Below are positions 1 through 8,902 of a stretch of DNA of 64,000 nucleotides, piece by piece. Position numbers and translations under genes: made by a program. The notes below the pieces were generated by a model that was given only the letters and a program-made list of their open reading frames with translations, was not told the DNA's origin and searched no databases. The number at the start of each line of letters is the position of its first letter. Within the stretch, counting starts at the first letter, position 1. This DNA is from UBA2357 sp041916775 (GTDB taxonomy: Bacteria; Pseudomonadota; Gammaproteobacteria; Burkholderiales; Rhodocyclaceae): positions 1-64,000 of the forward strand of contig JAYRYZ010000021.1 in the NCBI GenBank assembly GCA_041916775.1, written 5' to 3'.

Positions 1-125
1 ACTTCGACCGACTTGGCGTGCCCCGGCTCTCATGACCTCAACTGCTCGAACCGCCCGGTGCGGACCCGCATGCCGGGTGGTGTGGGAGGGGAACGGTCAG
101 GTAAGCTGACCGCCCCTATCCCGAT
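1..125 (+). mobile_element. 3' end of a group II intron (domains V and VI), class C-like
   Basis: Only the last part of the intron is in the window. Domain V folds at 50-81: a 9-bp lower stem (50-58 with 73-81), a two-base bulge (71-72), a 4-bp upper stem (59-62 with 67-70) and a four-base loop. The triad position reads CGC, as in class C introns, rather than AGC. Domain VI folds at 84-122: GGGA pairs with TCCC, GGGG with CCCC, and CGGTCAG (94-100) with CTGACCG (106-112), which leaves A118 bulged seven bases before an AT end at 124-125. A118 is therefore the candidate branch point and 125 the candidate 3' splice site. A short open frame ending at a TGA (33-35) could be the tail of the maturase gene, but that is only a guess. 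Confidence 0.72.
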
Positions 126-152
126 CGACGACCCGCTGCCGACCGGGCCGCT

Positions 153-1115
153 CTAGGGCGCAGGGCTGCCGGTGAGCGCCACGCGGTCCATCGCGGCGAC
201 CAGCGCAGCGGCGATGCCGGGCTCGTGAGAGCTGTGGCCGGCATCCTCGATGACGCTGTAACCTGCTTCGGGCCAGGCGCGATGCAGGTCGTCGGCACCG
301 ATCATCGGACACACGAGGTCGTAGCGACCGTGCACGATGAAGGCCGGGATATGGCGGATACGGTCGATCTCGCGCAGTAGCAGGTCGTCCGGCTGGAAAC
401 GCTGATTGCGCAGGTAGTGCGCTTCGAGGCGCGCCAGCGCCCAACTGGTGGTGTCGTTGTTGAGCAGCGACAGGAACTCCGGGTTCGGCAGCAGGGTGCA
501 CAACAGGCCTTCATAGGTCGCCCACTTGCGGGCCGCGGTGTGGGCGACCTCGGCGTCCTCCGAGTGGAACAGAGACCAGTAGGCCTCGAGCAGGTTGCCG
601 CGCTTGAGCGCCGGTACGTGGCCGGCGAAGTCGCGCCAGGCCTCGGGGGCGACCGCGCGCGCGCCGTACAGCCACCAGTCGATCTCGAGCTGGCGCAGCA
701 ACCAGATGCCACGCAGGCACAGCGACAGCACGCGCTCCGGGTGGCACTGCGCATAATACAGCCCGAGCGTGCTGCCCCAGGAGCCACCGAACACATGCCA
801 GCCTTCGATGCCGAGGTGGGTGCGGATGCGCTCGAAGTCGTCCACCAGCGCATCGATGCCGTTCTCGTTCAACTCGCCCAGCGGCGTGCTGCGGCCTGCA
901 CCGCGCTGGTCCACCAGTACCACGCGGAAACGCGCGGGGTCGAAGAAGCGTCGGTCGACCTCGGAGCAGCCGGCGCCCGGCCCGCCATGGACGAACAGCA
1001 CCGGGATGCCTTGCGGATTGCCGCATTGCTCGACGTAAAGAGTGTGCAGGTCCGTGACCGCGAGTCGTTCGACGGCAAACGGTTCGATGGAGGGGTAGAG
1101 GGCGTCGGGTGTCAT
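153..1115 (-). CDS. pip: Proline iminopeptidase (alpha/beta hydrolase)
   Basis: A cytosolic exopeptidase that removes N-terminal proline from short peptides. The 320-residue product has the usual family length. It shows the oxyanion-hole motif HGGPG (43-47), the nucleophile elbow GGSWGS (110-115, Ser112 catalytic), an Asp in a HGRYDLVCP segment and a late His in EDAGHSSHEP, which complete the triad. The gene stands alone, divergent from the mscK-type gene with about 175 bp between the starts. Its 3' end faces the 3' end of the group II intron at the window edge. Assignment to the prolyl aminopeptidase family (S33) is firm; natural substrates are not known. Confidence 0.93.
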   Translation of the reverse strand: MTPDALYPSIEPFAVERLAVTDLHTLYVEQCGNPQGIPVLFVHGGPGAGCSEVDRRFFDPARFRVVLVDQRGAGRSTPLGELNENGIDALVDDFERIRTHLGIEGWHVFGGSWGSTLGLYYAQCHPERVLSLCLRGIWLLRQLEIDWWLYGARAVAPEAWRDFAGHVPALKRGNLLEAYWSLFHSEDAEVAHTAARKWATYEGLLCTLLPNPEFLSLLNNDTTSWALARLEAHYLRNQRFQPDDLLLREIDRIRHIPAFIVHGRYDLVCPMIGADDLHRAWPEAGYSVIEDAGHSSHEPGIAAALVAAMDRVALTGSPAP

Positions 1116-1290
1116 TGCGCGAGGCTAGCATCGAGTCTGCGCTGCTGTCCATGTCCTGCCGCCCGCGGGTCAAGTTGTTGCAGCGTGCGAGAATCACGGC
1201 GCGCCGACCGCGGGGAGTGCAAAATAGTAGAAATCACAAAATCAAGACGCACCCACTGCGATTGCCGCCGCGCCCTGAGCGTTCCCAGCC

Positions 1291-4200
1291 ATGCCTTTCA
1301 AGTCAAGCCGCCGCGTTCCGATCACACCCCTCGTATACCGCCTGATGCTCTGGCTCCTGAGCCTGATGTGGTTTCTTTCGACAAGCGCGTTCGCGCAGCC
1401 GGCCGCCGCACCTTCCGGCGACGATCTGCGTGCCCGGCTTGCCACCCTCGACCAGCGCAACCTGCCCGAGGCTGACCGTCGCAGTGCACAGCAGGCGCTG
1501 GAGCAGGCCCTTGCATCGATAGCGGCAGAAGCGGAAGGTACTCGCAGGCTCGCTGCGTTGCGGCAGCAGCTCGATGATGCGCCACGCGAGATCCGCAGCG
1601 CGCGCCATGCAATCGAGCAGTTGAAGGCCAGGGTCAGCATGCCGCCGACGATTGCCGACAGCGTCAAGGCGGTACAGCTGGAACAGCGGCTTGCCACCAG
1701 CAACACGCAGCTTGTGGACTGGAAGCGTGTTCTTGCCGAGGCCAACGCGCAGCTCGCCGTGATCCGCACGGTGCCCGAACGTGCGCAGACCGAGATCGCC
1801 GCCAACCAGGCACGGATGTTGCAGATCGAGGAGGCGCTGAAGAGCGGCCGGCAGGGTGACCGGGTGCTCGGCGCCGAGGGGCGTGACGCCCTCGCAGCCG
1901 AATGGCATGCGCTGGATCGCCAGACCGAGGTCCGCTTGAGCGAGCTGGCCGGGGTAAGCCTGATGGGGGATCTCGGCCAGGTGCGACGGGAACTTGCGGT
2001 GCTGAACGTGGCGCGTCTGGAGGCCGACATCGAAGCGCTTCAGACGGCCCTGAGCCGGCGTCGAAGCCAGGAGTCGGCGCAAGCGGTGGCCGGGATCGCG
2101 CAGGGCGCAGAGACAGTCGCGGCCGACCCGGGCGGCTTGCTCGCGCAGGCCCATGCGACCAACCAGAAGCTCTCCGACTACCTGCTGCAGAGCACCGAAT
2201 ACCGCAACGAGCTGACCCAGCGCAACCTGCGCGCCCGCCAACAGCTCGATGCGATCAGCCAGGCGAGTGCGGTGCTGGATCAGCAACTGCAGGCGCTGGA
2301 GGGGAGTGTGCTGCTGGCGAAGATCCTCTACGAGCAGAAAAGCGCGCTGCCGGCGTTGGCGCTGGATGCGTCACTCGCGAACCGGATTGCGGATACGCGG
2401 CTGTATCAGTTCGAGATCAACCAGCAACGTGATCGGCTGGGGGATCCGGCGGCCCATGCGGAGGCGATGCTCGCCGAGAGCCCGGAGCCGGTCTCCCAAG
2501 CCACGCGCGAGGCCTTGCAGTCCCTGCTGGAGACCCGCGCCGAGTTGCTCGACCGGCTCAACCGTGAGCTCAACGCTTTGCTGGGCGAGGCGATCACCCT
2601 GCAACTGGCCGAGCGCCAGTTGCGCGACACTGCGGACAAGCTGCGCGCGACGCTGGAGGAGCGCATGTTCTGGATCCCCAGCAACCGGCAGGTGTCGCTC
2701 GAGTGGCTGCTGGCCCTGCCCGCAAAGATGAAGGCGCAGGTTGCGGCCATGCCGTGGCAGGCGGTCGGCACCGAACTGCGCGACGGACTGCAGGCGCGAC
2801 CGTGGCTGTTTCTGCCGGTGCTCATGCTGGCAGGCCTGCTGCTGTGGCGCCGCGGGTGGCTGCACGCGCGGCTTGAAAGCCTCGGGAGGGACATCGGCTA
2901 TGTACGTCGGGACTCGCAATGGCACACCCCCGCTGCGGTGCTGCTCAACATGTTGCTTGCCTTGCCCTTGAGCCTGTTGCTGGCGCTCGCCGGTCTCGCG
3001 CTGCTGCTCGATGCGCGAGGCCAGAACGCGGTTCTCGGGGCTGCGCTGCTGCAGATGGCGCAAGCCTGGCTGGTGTTTCACACCGCCTATCGCGTCCTCG
3101 ACCCCGGCGGTGTGGCCGAACGCCATTTCCACTGGACGCGTCAGCATATCGCGGCGCTGCGCAGCCTGGTCGTGCAGTTGGCGACCGTCGTGATCGCGGT
3201 GGTGGCGGTGGTCATGGTCGCCGAGCACGAGCCGCGCCTGCTCGCCAGCGATGCGCTGGGCATGGTGGTGCTTTGCGCGGGCTACGCCTGGATGGCAGTG
3301 CTGATGGGGCGCATGCTGTCGCACGAGCCCAGCAGCGGTCGGCGTACCCCGCTGCGCATGGGGGTGAGCCTGCTACTGGCACTCATGCCCTTGGCGCTGA
3401 TTGCGGCGGTGCTGGCGGGCTACTACTACACCGCGTTGAAGCTCACCGGGCGGCTCATCGACTCGCTGCTGCTGCTCGTGCTGTGGAGCTTGCTCGACGC
3501 GATGCTGGTGCGCAGCCTTGCGGTCGCCGCGCGGCGCATCGATCACCAGCGCGCAGTGAGCCGACGCGAGGCGGCCGAGCGCGAGGCGGAAGAGGGGCCT
3601 GATGCGAGGCCAATGGAGGCGCCACGGTTGGGAATCGAGCAGATCAACCAGCAATCTCTGCGCCTCTTGCGGCTCACCCTGATGGGCGGCTTCGCGCTGC
3701 TCTACTATTGGGTGTGGGCGGACCTGCTCACGGTGTTTGCCTATCTCGATCGCGTTGTGCTGTATGAGTATGTCAGCGGTACAGCAGAGACATTAAGCAG
3801 CGTGCCGATCAGCCTGCGTGACGCCCTGGCCGCGCTCGCGATCACCGTCATCGCAACGATGCTGGCGCGAAACCTGCCGGGGTTGCTGGAGATTGCCGTA
3901 CTGTCGCGAATGAAGCTCGCGCAGGGCAGCGCCTACGCGATCACCACGCTGCTCTCCTACGCGATCATGGGGGCCGGCGTGATCGTGTCGCTGAGCACGC
4001 TGGGGGTGAGCTGGGACAAGCTGCAGTGGCTGGTGGCGGCGCTGTCGGTGGGCCTGGGCTTCGGGCTGCAGGAGATCTTCGCGAACTTCATCTCCGGCCT
4101 CATCATCCTCTTCGAACGCCCCGTGCGCATCGGCGACACGGTCACGATCGGCTCGCTGTCGGGCACGGTGAGCCGCATCCAGATTCGCGCGACCACGATC

Positions 4201-4635
4201 ACCGACTTCGATCGCAAGGAGATCATCGTGCCGAACAAGACCTTCGTCACCGGCCAGCTCATCAACTGGTCGCTCACCGACACGGTGACGCGCGTCACCG
4301 TGAAGCTGGGTGTGGCCTACGGCTCGGATCTGGAGCAGGTGCGCGCGTTGCTCTTCGAGGCCGCCGAGGCCAACCCGCGGGTGCTGAAGGACCCGGCCCC
4401 ACTGGTTTTCTTCCTGAGCTTCGGCGCGAGCACGCTGGACCATGAGCTGCGCGTGCATGTGCGCGAGCTTGCCGATCGCAACGCAGCGATCGACGAGATC
4501 AACCGTTATCTCGATCGGCGCTGCCGGGAGCTCGGGATCGAGATCGCGTTCAACCAGGTGGACGTCCATGTGCGTGGTCTGGAGGGCGCCGAGACCTTGT
4601 TGCACAGCTTTCAGCCACGCCCGGGAGAGGTCTGA
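1291..4635 (+). CDS. MscK/KefA-type large mechanosensitive channel
   Basis: The 1114-residue protein matches the roughly 1120 residues of E. coli MscK. A signal peptide (about residues 10-35, cut after AFAQ) precedes a long helical periplasmic domain (about 40-480) rich in Glu, Gln, Leu and Ala. About ten membrane segments follow (about 500-920). The C-terminal MscS core has the pore helix around LSVGLGFGLQEIFANF and the beta domain starting at ERPVRIGDTVTIG. It should sit in the inner membrane and release solutes on hypo-osmotic shock. Whether it has the K+ dependence of true MscK cannot be told from sequence. It is monocistronic, followed by a short AT-rich regulatory gap. Confidence 0.9.
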   Translation: MPFKSSRRVPITPLVYRLMLWLLSLMWFLSTSAFAQPAAAPSGDDLRARLATLDQRNLPEADRRSAQQALEQALASIAAEAEGTRRLAALRQQLDDAPREIRSARHAIEQLKARVSMPPTIADSVKAVQLEQRLATSNTQLVDWKRVLAEANAQLAVIRTVPERAQTEIAANQARMLQIEEALKSGRQGDRVLGAEGRDALAAEWHALDRQTEVRLSELAGVSLMGDLGQVRRELAVLNVARLEADIEALQTALSRRRSQESAQAVAGIAQGAETVAADPGGLLAQAHATNQKLSDYLLQSTEYRNELTQRNLRARQQLDAISQASAVLDQQLQALEGSVLLAKILYEQKSALPALALDASLANRIADTRLYQFEINQQRDRLGDPAAHAEAMLAESPEPVSQATREALQSLLETRAELLDRLNRELNALLGEAITLQLAERQLRDTADKLRATLEERMFWIPSNRQVSLEWLLALPAKMKAQVAAMPWQAVGTELRDGLQARPWLFLPVLMLAGLLLWRRGWLHARLESLGRDIGYVRRDSQWHTPAAVLLNMLLALPLSLLLALAGLALLLDARGQNAVLGAALLQMAQAWLVFHTAYRVLDPGGVAERHFHWTRQHIAALRSLVVQLATVVIAVVAVVMVAEHEPRLLASDALGMVVLCAGYAWMAVLMGRMLSHEPSSGRRTPLRMGVSLLLALMPLALIAAVLAGYYYTALKLTGRLIDSLLLLVLWSLLDAMLVRSLAVAARRIDHQRAVSRREAAEREAEEGPDARPMEAPRLGIEQINQQSLRLLRLTLMGGFALLYYWVWADLLTVFAYLDRVVLYEYVSGTAETLSSVPISLRDALAALAITVIATMLARNLPGLLEIAVLSRMKLAQGSAYAITTLLSYAIMGAGVIVSLSTLGVSWDKLQWLVAALSVGLGFGLQEIFANFISGLIILFERPVRIGDTVTIGSLSGTVSRIQIRATTITDFDRKEIIVPNKTFVTGQLINWSLTDTVTRVTVKLGVAYGSDLEQVRALLFEAAEANPRVLKDPAPLVFFLSFGASTLDHELRVHVRELADRNAAIDEINRYLDRRCRELGIEIAFNQVDVHVRGLEGAETLLHSFQPRPGEV

Positions 4636-4636
4636 T

Positions 4637-4653
4637 ATTTGTTAATAACAAAT
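4637..4653. promoter_or_regulatory. Perfect 17-bp AT-rich palindrome upstream of the catabolic promoter
   Basis: ATTTGTTA-A-TAACAAAT is a perfect 8-1-8 dyad just upstream of a predicted -35 box. Its position suits an activator or repressor operator for the gene at 4721. The protein that binds it is unknown. Confidence 0.55.
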
Positions 4654-4656
4654 CGA

Positions 4657-4685
4657 TTGACGAATATCTAATCAACGCCTAGACT
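4657..4685 (+). promoter_or_regulatory. Predicted sigma-70 promoter with a T-N11-A dyad
   Basis: TTGACG (4657-4662) and TAGACT (4680-4685) are separated by 17 bp. The same bases contain TTGA-N11-TCAA (4657-4675), the spacing of a LysR-type operator, so the LysR regulator at 9745-10677 is a plausible controller. This is read from sequence only. Confidence 0.55.
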
Positions 4686-4712
4686 CCGGAACGTCCCCAC
4701 ACCTTCCGGAGT
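4683..4712. promoter_or_regulatory. 9-bp inverted repeat covering -10 and the ribosome binding site
   Basis: ACTCCGGAA (4683-4691) and TTCCGGAGT (4704-4712) are exact inverted repeats with a 12-base spacer. The left arm overlaps the predicted -10 box and the right arm holds the CCGGAG that serves the ATG at 4721. It could be an operator or, if transcription starts further upstream, a hairpin that masks the ribosome binding site. Confidence 0.5.
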
Positions 4713-4720
4713 GCTTCCGC

Positions 4721-5686
4721 ATGAGTGACAAGAAATTCGCTTCCCAGGCCGACCTCGAAGAGAAGAAGATCAGCTGGGAGAAGCTCTCAGACAACGCCTA
4801 CGCCTACACCGCCGAGGGTGACCCCAACACCGGGGTCATCATCGGTGATGACGCGGTGATGATCATCGACGCCACCGCCACGCCGGTGGCCGCCCAGGGT
4901 GTGATCGCCAAGGTGCGCGAGATCACCGACAAGCCCATCAAGTATGTGGTGCTCACCCACTACCATGCGGTGCGGGTGCTCGGCGCCTCCGGCTACAAGG
5001 CCGAGGGGCTGGAGCAGATCATCGCCAGCCAGGACACCTACGACCTCATCGTCGAGCGTGGCCAGCAGGACATGGATTCCGAGATCGGCCGCTTCCCGCG
5101 TCTGTTCCAGGCGGTGGAGAGCGTGCCGGGTCTCACCTGGCCGACGATCGCCTTCAAGGGCGAAATGAGGCTGTGGCTGGGCAAGCTCGAGGTGAAGATC
5201 CAGCAGGTCGGCCGTGGCCATACCAAGGGCGACACCATCGTGTATCTGCCGTCGCAGAACATCTGCTTCTCGGGCGACCTGGTCGAGGCGGATGCCGCCT
5301 GCTACACCGGTGATGCCTACCTTGCCGACTGGCCGCAGACGCTCGACAACCTCGCCGCGATGAACTTCGCGAAGCTCGTGCCCGGCCGCGGTCCCGCATT
5401 GATGACGCCTGAGCGTGTGCAGGCCGGGCTCGCCTATACGCGCGACTTCGTGTCCACGCTTTATCGCAGCGCGCAGGAGGCGGTCGCGAAGGGGCTGGAC
5501 CTGAAGGGCACGATGGCGCACACCCGTGCCAACATGGATCCGAAGTTCGGCCAGGTCTTCATCTACGAGCACTGCCTGCCCTTCGACGTGACGCGCGCGC
5601 ACGACGAGGCGAGCGGCATCCGCGATCCGCGCATCTGGACCGCCGAGCGCGACCAACAAATGTGGCACGCCCTGCAGCAGGACTGA
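4721..5686 (+). CDS. Metallo-beta-lactamase-fold protein with an incomplete metal site
   Basis: A 321-residue MBL-fold protein of unknown substrate, first gene of a unit with the flavin monooxygenase and the DUF2783 gene. The canonical HxHxDH motif reads HYHAVR (80-85), so the Asp and third His are Val84 and Arg85. His167 (GHTKGD) and Asp186 (FSGD) are kept, but the last metal His is Arg223 in PGRGP. Zinc site 1 is therefore intact, while site 2 has lost three ligands. The protein may work with one metal or as a binding or lactonase-like partner. It has no signal peptide, so it is probably cytosolic. Its place beside a ring hydroxylase suggests it acts on an aromatic-pathway intermediate; that part is inference. 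Confidence 0.8.
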   Translation: MSDKKFASQADLEEKKISWEKLSDNAYAYTAEGDPNTGVIIGDDAVMIIDATATPVAAQGVIAKVREITDKPIKYVVLTHYHAVRVLGASGYKAEGLEQIIASQDTYDLIVERGQQDMDSEIGRFPRLFQAVESVPGLTWPTIAFKGEMRLWLGKLEVKIQQVGRGHTKGDTIVYLPSQNICFSGDLVEADAACYTGDAYLADWPQTLDNLAAMNFAKLVPGRGPALMTPERVQAGLAYTRDFVSTLYRSAQEAVAKGLDLKGTMAHTRANMDPKFGQVFIYEHCLPFDVTRAHDEASGIRDPRIWTAERDQQMWHALQQD

Positions 5687-5786
5687 CGCCAACCCCGGCC
5701 CCGACAGCAGACACTGGCCGCAGGCCGGCGAGATGCCCCGCAGAGGGCGTCCCCGGCCATTCACAGCACACCCGGAGGAGACCGTC

Positions 5787-7466
5787 GTGCTCAGCACCTA
5801 TCAGTATCCCAAGTTCGTCTATCAGCGCCCGCCCGAACTCGACCAGGGCAAGGCGAGCCGCCACCCGGTGGTGGTGGTCGGCGCCGGCCCGGTGGGGCTC
5901 GCCACCGCCATCGACCTCGCCCAGCAGGGGCAGGCCGTGCTGCTGCTCGACAACGACGACACCGTCTCGATCGGTTCGCGCGGCGTGTGCTACGCCAAGC
6001 GCGCGCTGGAGGTGCTCGACCGCCTCGGCTGTGGCGAGCCGATGGTGCAGAAGGGCGTGTCTTGGAATGTGGGGCGCACCTTCTTCCGCGAGGAGGAGGT
6101 GTTCAACTTCAACCTCAGCCCGGAGCCGGACCACCACCGCCCGGGCATGATCAACCTGCAGCAGTACTACCTCGAGGAATACCTCGTCGAGCGTGCGCGC
6201 CAGCTGCCGAACCTGGAGATGCGCTTTCGCAACAGCGTCATCGCGGTCACCCCGGGCGAGGCGGGCGTGTCGCTGCGCGTCGAGACGCCGGACGGCGCCT
6301 ATGGCCTCGAAGCCGACTGGCTGGTGGTTGCCGACGGTGCACGCAGCCCGATCCGCACCATGCTGGGGCTGGACATCGAGGGCAAGATCTTCATGGACCG
6401 CTTCCTCATCGCCGACGTGGTGATGAAGGCGGAGTACCCCACCGAACGCTGGTTCTGGTTCGATCCGCCCTTCCATCCCAACCAGTCGGTGCTGCTGCAC
6501 CGCCAGGCGGACAACGTCTGGCGCATCGACTTCCAGCTCGGCTGGCAGGCCGACCCGGAAGAGGAAAAGAAGCCCGAGAAGGTGATCCCGCGCATCAAGG
6601 CCATGCTCGGAGCGAACGGCAATGAGGAGCGCGAGTTCGAGCTGGAGTGGGTGAGTGTGTATACCTTCCAGTGCCGGCGCATGAACCGCTTCAACCACGG
6701 CCGCGTGCTCTTCGTCGGCGATGCCGCCCACCAGGTCTCGCCCTTTGGCGCACGCGGCGCCAACTCCGGCATCCAGGACAGCGACAATCTGGCATGGAAG
6801 CTCAAGCTGGTGATGGACGGCAAGGCGCCGGCCACCCTGCTCGACACCTACACCGAGGAGCGCGGCTTCGCGGCGGACGAGAACATCATGAACTCGACCC
6901 GCTCCACCGACTTCATCACCCCCAAGAGCCGCACCAGCAAGACCTTCCGCAATGCGGTGCTGGGCCTCGCAGAGCACTACCCGTTCGCGCGCGCGCTGGT
7001 GAATTCGGGGCGGCTGTCGGTGCCGAGCTTCCTCACCGAATCGCGCCTTAACACGCCGGACAGCGATCACTTCGCCGGGGTGATGGTGCCCGGCGCGCCG
7101 ATGGACGACGCGCCGGTCGAGAGCGCCGACGGTCAGCCCTGGCTGCTGAACCTGCTCGGCAACCGCTTCCAGCTGCTCTACTACATCGATGACGCCGCGA
7201 CGCTGGATGCCGCCACCGTGGCCGAGCTCGCCCGCCTCGACAGTGGTGCGCTGCCGGTCAAGACGCTCGTCATCGCCAACCGCGGCAGTGCGCCCGGTTA
7301 CCTCACCACCGTCATCGACAGCAAGGGCCGCATCCGCGAGCGCTACGACATGCAGCCGGGCACGGTGTACCTCGCCCGCCCCGACCAGCACGTGGCCGCC
7401 CGCTGGCGCGCCTTCGACGCCGCCCGCATCCGCGCCGCGCTCGCCCGCGCCACCTGCAACGCCTGA
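5787..7466 (+). CDS. Class A flavin-dependent aromatic monooxygenase
   Basis: A GTG start at 5787 is preferred because GGAGGAG (5774-5780) lies six bases upstream and the conserved part begins soon after; an in-frame ATG at 5733 would add 18 unlikely residues. The 559-residue enzyme has the FAD-binding GAGPVG (32-37), the DG motif (VVADGARSPIR) and the GD motif (FVGDAAHQVSPFGARG), which place it with NAD(P)H-dependent single-component hydroxylases of the MhpA/3-hydroxybenzoate 6-hydroxylase type. Expected reaction: addition of an OH group to a hydroxylated aromatic acid. With the FAH and isomerase genes nearby, a para-diol product such as gentisate or homogentisate would fit. The exact substrate cannot be read from sequence. 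Confidence 0.85.
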   Translation: MLSTYQYPKFVYQRPPELDQGKASRHPVVVVGAGPVGLATAIDLAQQGQAVLLLDNDDTVSIGSRGVCYAKRALEVLDRLGCGEPMVQKGVSWNVGRTFFREEEVFNFNLSPEPDHHRPGMINLQQYYLEEYLVERARQLPNLEMRFRNSVIAVTPGEAGVSLRVETPDGAYGLEADWLVVADGARSPIRTMLGLDIEGKIFMDRFLIADVVMKAEYPTERWFWFDPPFHPNQSVLLHRQADNVWRIDFQLGWQADPEEEKKPEKVIPRIKAMLGANGNEEREFELEWVSVYTFQCRRMNRFNHGRVLFVGDAAHQVSPFGARGANSGIQDSDNLAWKLKLVMDGKAPATLLDTYTEERGFAADENIMNSTRSTDFITPKSRTSKTFRNAVLGLAEHYPFARALVNSGRLSVPSFLTESRLNTPDSDHFAGVMVPGAPMDDAPVESADGQPWLLNLLGNRFQLLYYIDDAATLDAATVAELARLDSGALPVKTLVIANRGSAPGYLTTVIDSKGRIRERYDMQPGTVYLARPDQHVAARWRAFDAARIRAALARATCNA

Positions 7467-7478
7467 CCGGAGACCGCC

Positions 7479-7712
7479 ATGCCCCTCATCACCACCCCGA
7501 ACCTGCAAGAGCCCGGCAAGCGCTACTTCCGTGCGTTCTCTCCCGGCGACGACTTCTACGAGGCGCTCATCGACGCCCACCGCGACCTCAGCGACGAACA
7601 GAGCGAAATGCTCAACGCCCGCCTCATCCTGCTGCTCGCCAACCACATCGGCGACATCGCGGTGCTGAAGGAGGCGATGAAGATCGCGCGCGATGGCGTG
7701 ACCGCGGACTGA
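7479..7712 (+). CDS. DUF2783 family protein
   Basis: A 77-residue acidic helical protein starting 12 bases after the monooxygenase stop, with GGAG ahead of the ATG, so co-transcribed with it. I recognise it as the small DUF2783 family that commonly accompanies flavin monooxygenases of this type. No catalytic motif, signal peptide or membrane segment is visible. A role as a small accessory or stabilising subunit of the hydroxylase is possible but unproven. Confidence 0.75.
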   Translation: MPLITTPNLQEPGKRYFRAFSPGDDFYEALIDAHRDLSDEQSEMLNARLILLLANHIGDIAVLKEAMKIARDGVTAD

Positions 7713-7718
7713 AGAGGT

Positions 7719-7746
7719 CTCGGGGCGGGTCTCAGACCCGCCCGAG
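7719..7746. terminator. Bidirectional hairpin between convergent genes
   Basis: A 13-bp GC-rich stem with one bulged G (arms CTCGGGGCGGGTCT and AGACCCGCCCGAG) lies between the convergent DUF2783 and ATPase genes and overlaps the ATPase stop codon. There is no clear T tract. Confidence 0.6.
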
Positions 7747-8901
7747 CGCTCGCCAACCCTTGACGACACACTGCTCACGTTCGTGACCGTCGTCTCCGCC
7801 ATAGATGACGATCGGTTTGAGGGTTGGCGTGTCGCCGGCGAACTTCTGCCACTTCCCGAGTCCATTCACCCAGTCCGCAGCGAAGGTGCTGCCGGATTTG
7901 ATCTCCACCGCCTGCAAGCCGGACGCTGTCTCGAAGACGACATCGATCTCGTTGCCCACATGGTCCCGCCAGAAGTACAGATCGTGCGGCTGTCCGGCAT
8001 TGAGTCTCTGCTTCATCAACTCGGTGATCACCCAGGTCTCGAACAGCGCGCCGCGCGCCGCATGCACCGACAGCGACGCTTCGTCGCGTATTCCGAGCAG
8101 CCAGGCCATCAGGCCGACATCCAGGAAATACAGCTTGGGCGTCTTCACGAGACGTTTGCCGAAGTTCCGGAAATACGGAGGCAGTCGCATGACGAGGTAA
8201 CTCGCCTCCAGCACCGAAAGCCAGTCGCGCGCGGTCACCGCAGAGATGCCGCAATCGGCGCCGAGTGCCGCAAGGTTGAGCAGCTGGCCGGAACGGGCAG
8301 CGCACATCCGCACGAAGCGCTGGTACTGGGAAAGATCGCGTATTGCGATGAGCTGGCGTACATCCCGCTCCAGATAGGTCGCCACGTAGTTCGGGAACCA
8401 GTCGCTCGCAGCGAGCTTGCGTTGGTAGAGTGCCGGGAAACTGCCGTTCAGCAACAGGCGGTCGAGCGTGGGCGGAAGGCAGTCGCAAGCCTGCATCTCT
8501 CCGAGCGATAGAGGGAGCAGTTCCAGGCGCCCGACCCTCCCGGCCAGCGACTGGGTGATGCCCGCGATCAGATCGAACTGCGCCGATCCGGTCAGTATGA
8601 ATTGACCCATGACCGGTCGAGCATCGACAACGCCTTGCAGCCAGGAAGGGATCTCCGGACAGCGTTGGACTTCGTCAAGAATCGCGCCTTCGGGGAAGCG
8701 TGCGATGAAGCGGCGCGGGTCTTGCTCGGCAAACGCCCGCTCATCGGGGTTTTCGAGCGATACGTAGGGTTTATCCGGGAAGGTCGCGCGCACCAGCGTC
8801 GTCTTGCCGGATTGACGGGGGCCGGTCACGGCCAGCACTGGAAAACCTTGCGCCAGACGTTCGAGCGTCGTGCGCGCATCGCGCATGTATGTTTCAGTCA
8901 T
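7732..8901 (-). CDS. AAA family ATPase with DUF4143 domain
   Basis: A 389-residue protein with an N-terminal P-loop ATPase (Walker A GPRQSGKTT at 26-34; Walker B AILDEVQRCPE; sensor ILTGSAQF) and a C-terminal DUF4143 part (about 190-350) ending in a restriction-endonuclease-like segment (GNEIDVVFE, AVEIKSG). Such proteins are widespread, patchily distributed and usually uncharacterised. This one lies convergent to the monooxygenase unit and, with the Uma2 gene, separates two parts of one catabolic locus, which suggests insertion. No ribosome binding site is seen; instead a long AT-rich palindrome ends two bases before the start codon. Confidence 0.85.
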   Translation of the reverse strand: MTETYMRDARTTLERLAQGFPVLAVTGPRQSGKTTLVRATFPDKPYVSLENPDERAFAEQDPRRFIARFPEGAILDEVQRCPEIPSWLQGVVDARPVMGQFILTGSAQFDLIAGITQSLAGRVGRLELLPLSLGEMQACDCLPPTLDRLLLNGSFPALYQRKLAASDWFPNYVATYLERDVRQLIAIRDLSQYQRFVRMCAARSGQLLNLAALGADCGISAVTARDWLSVLEASYLVMRLPPYFRNFGKRLVKTPKLYFLDVGLMAWLLGIRDEASLSVHAARGALFETWVITELMKQRLNAGQPHDLYFWRDHVGNEIDVVFETASGLQAVEIKSGSTFAADWVNGLGKWQKFAGDTPTLKPIVIYGGDDGHEREQCVVKGWRALGRV

Positions 8902-8902
8902 T

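Noticed and set aside
741..760. TGGCAC-like stretch inside pip
   Set aside because: It resembles a -24 element, but no GC element follows at the required distance and it lies within a coding region.
5559..7865. Open frame of 768 codons on the - strand
   Set aside because: It is opposite the flavin monooxygenase and ends of neighbouring genes, is low-complexity in composition and has no recognisable domain.
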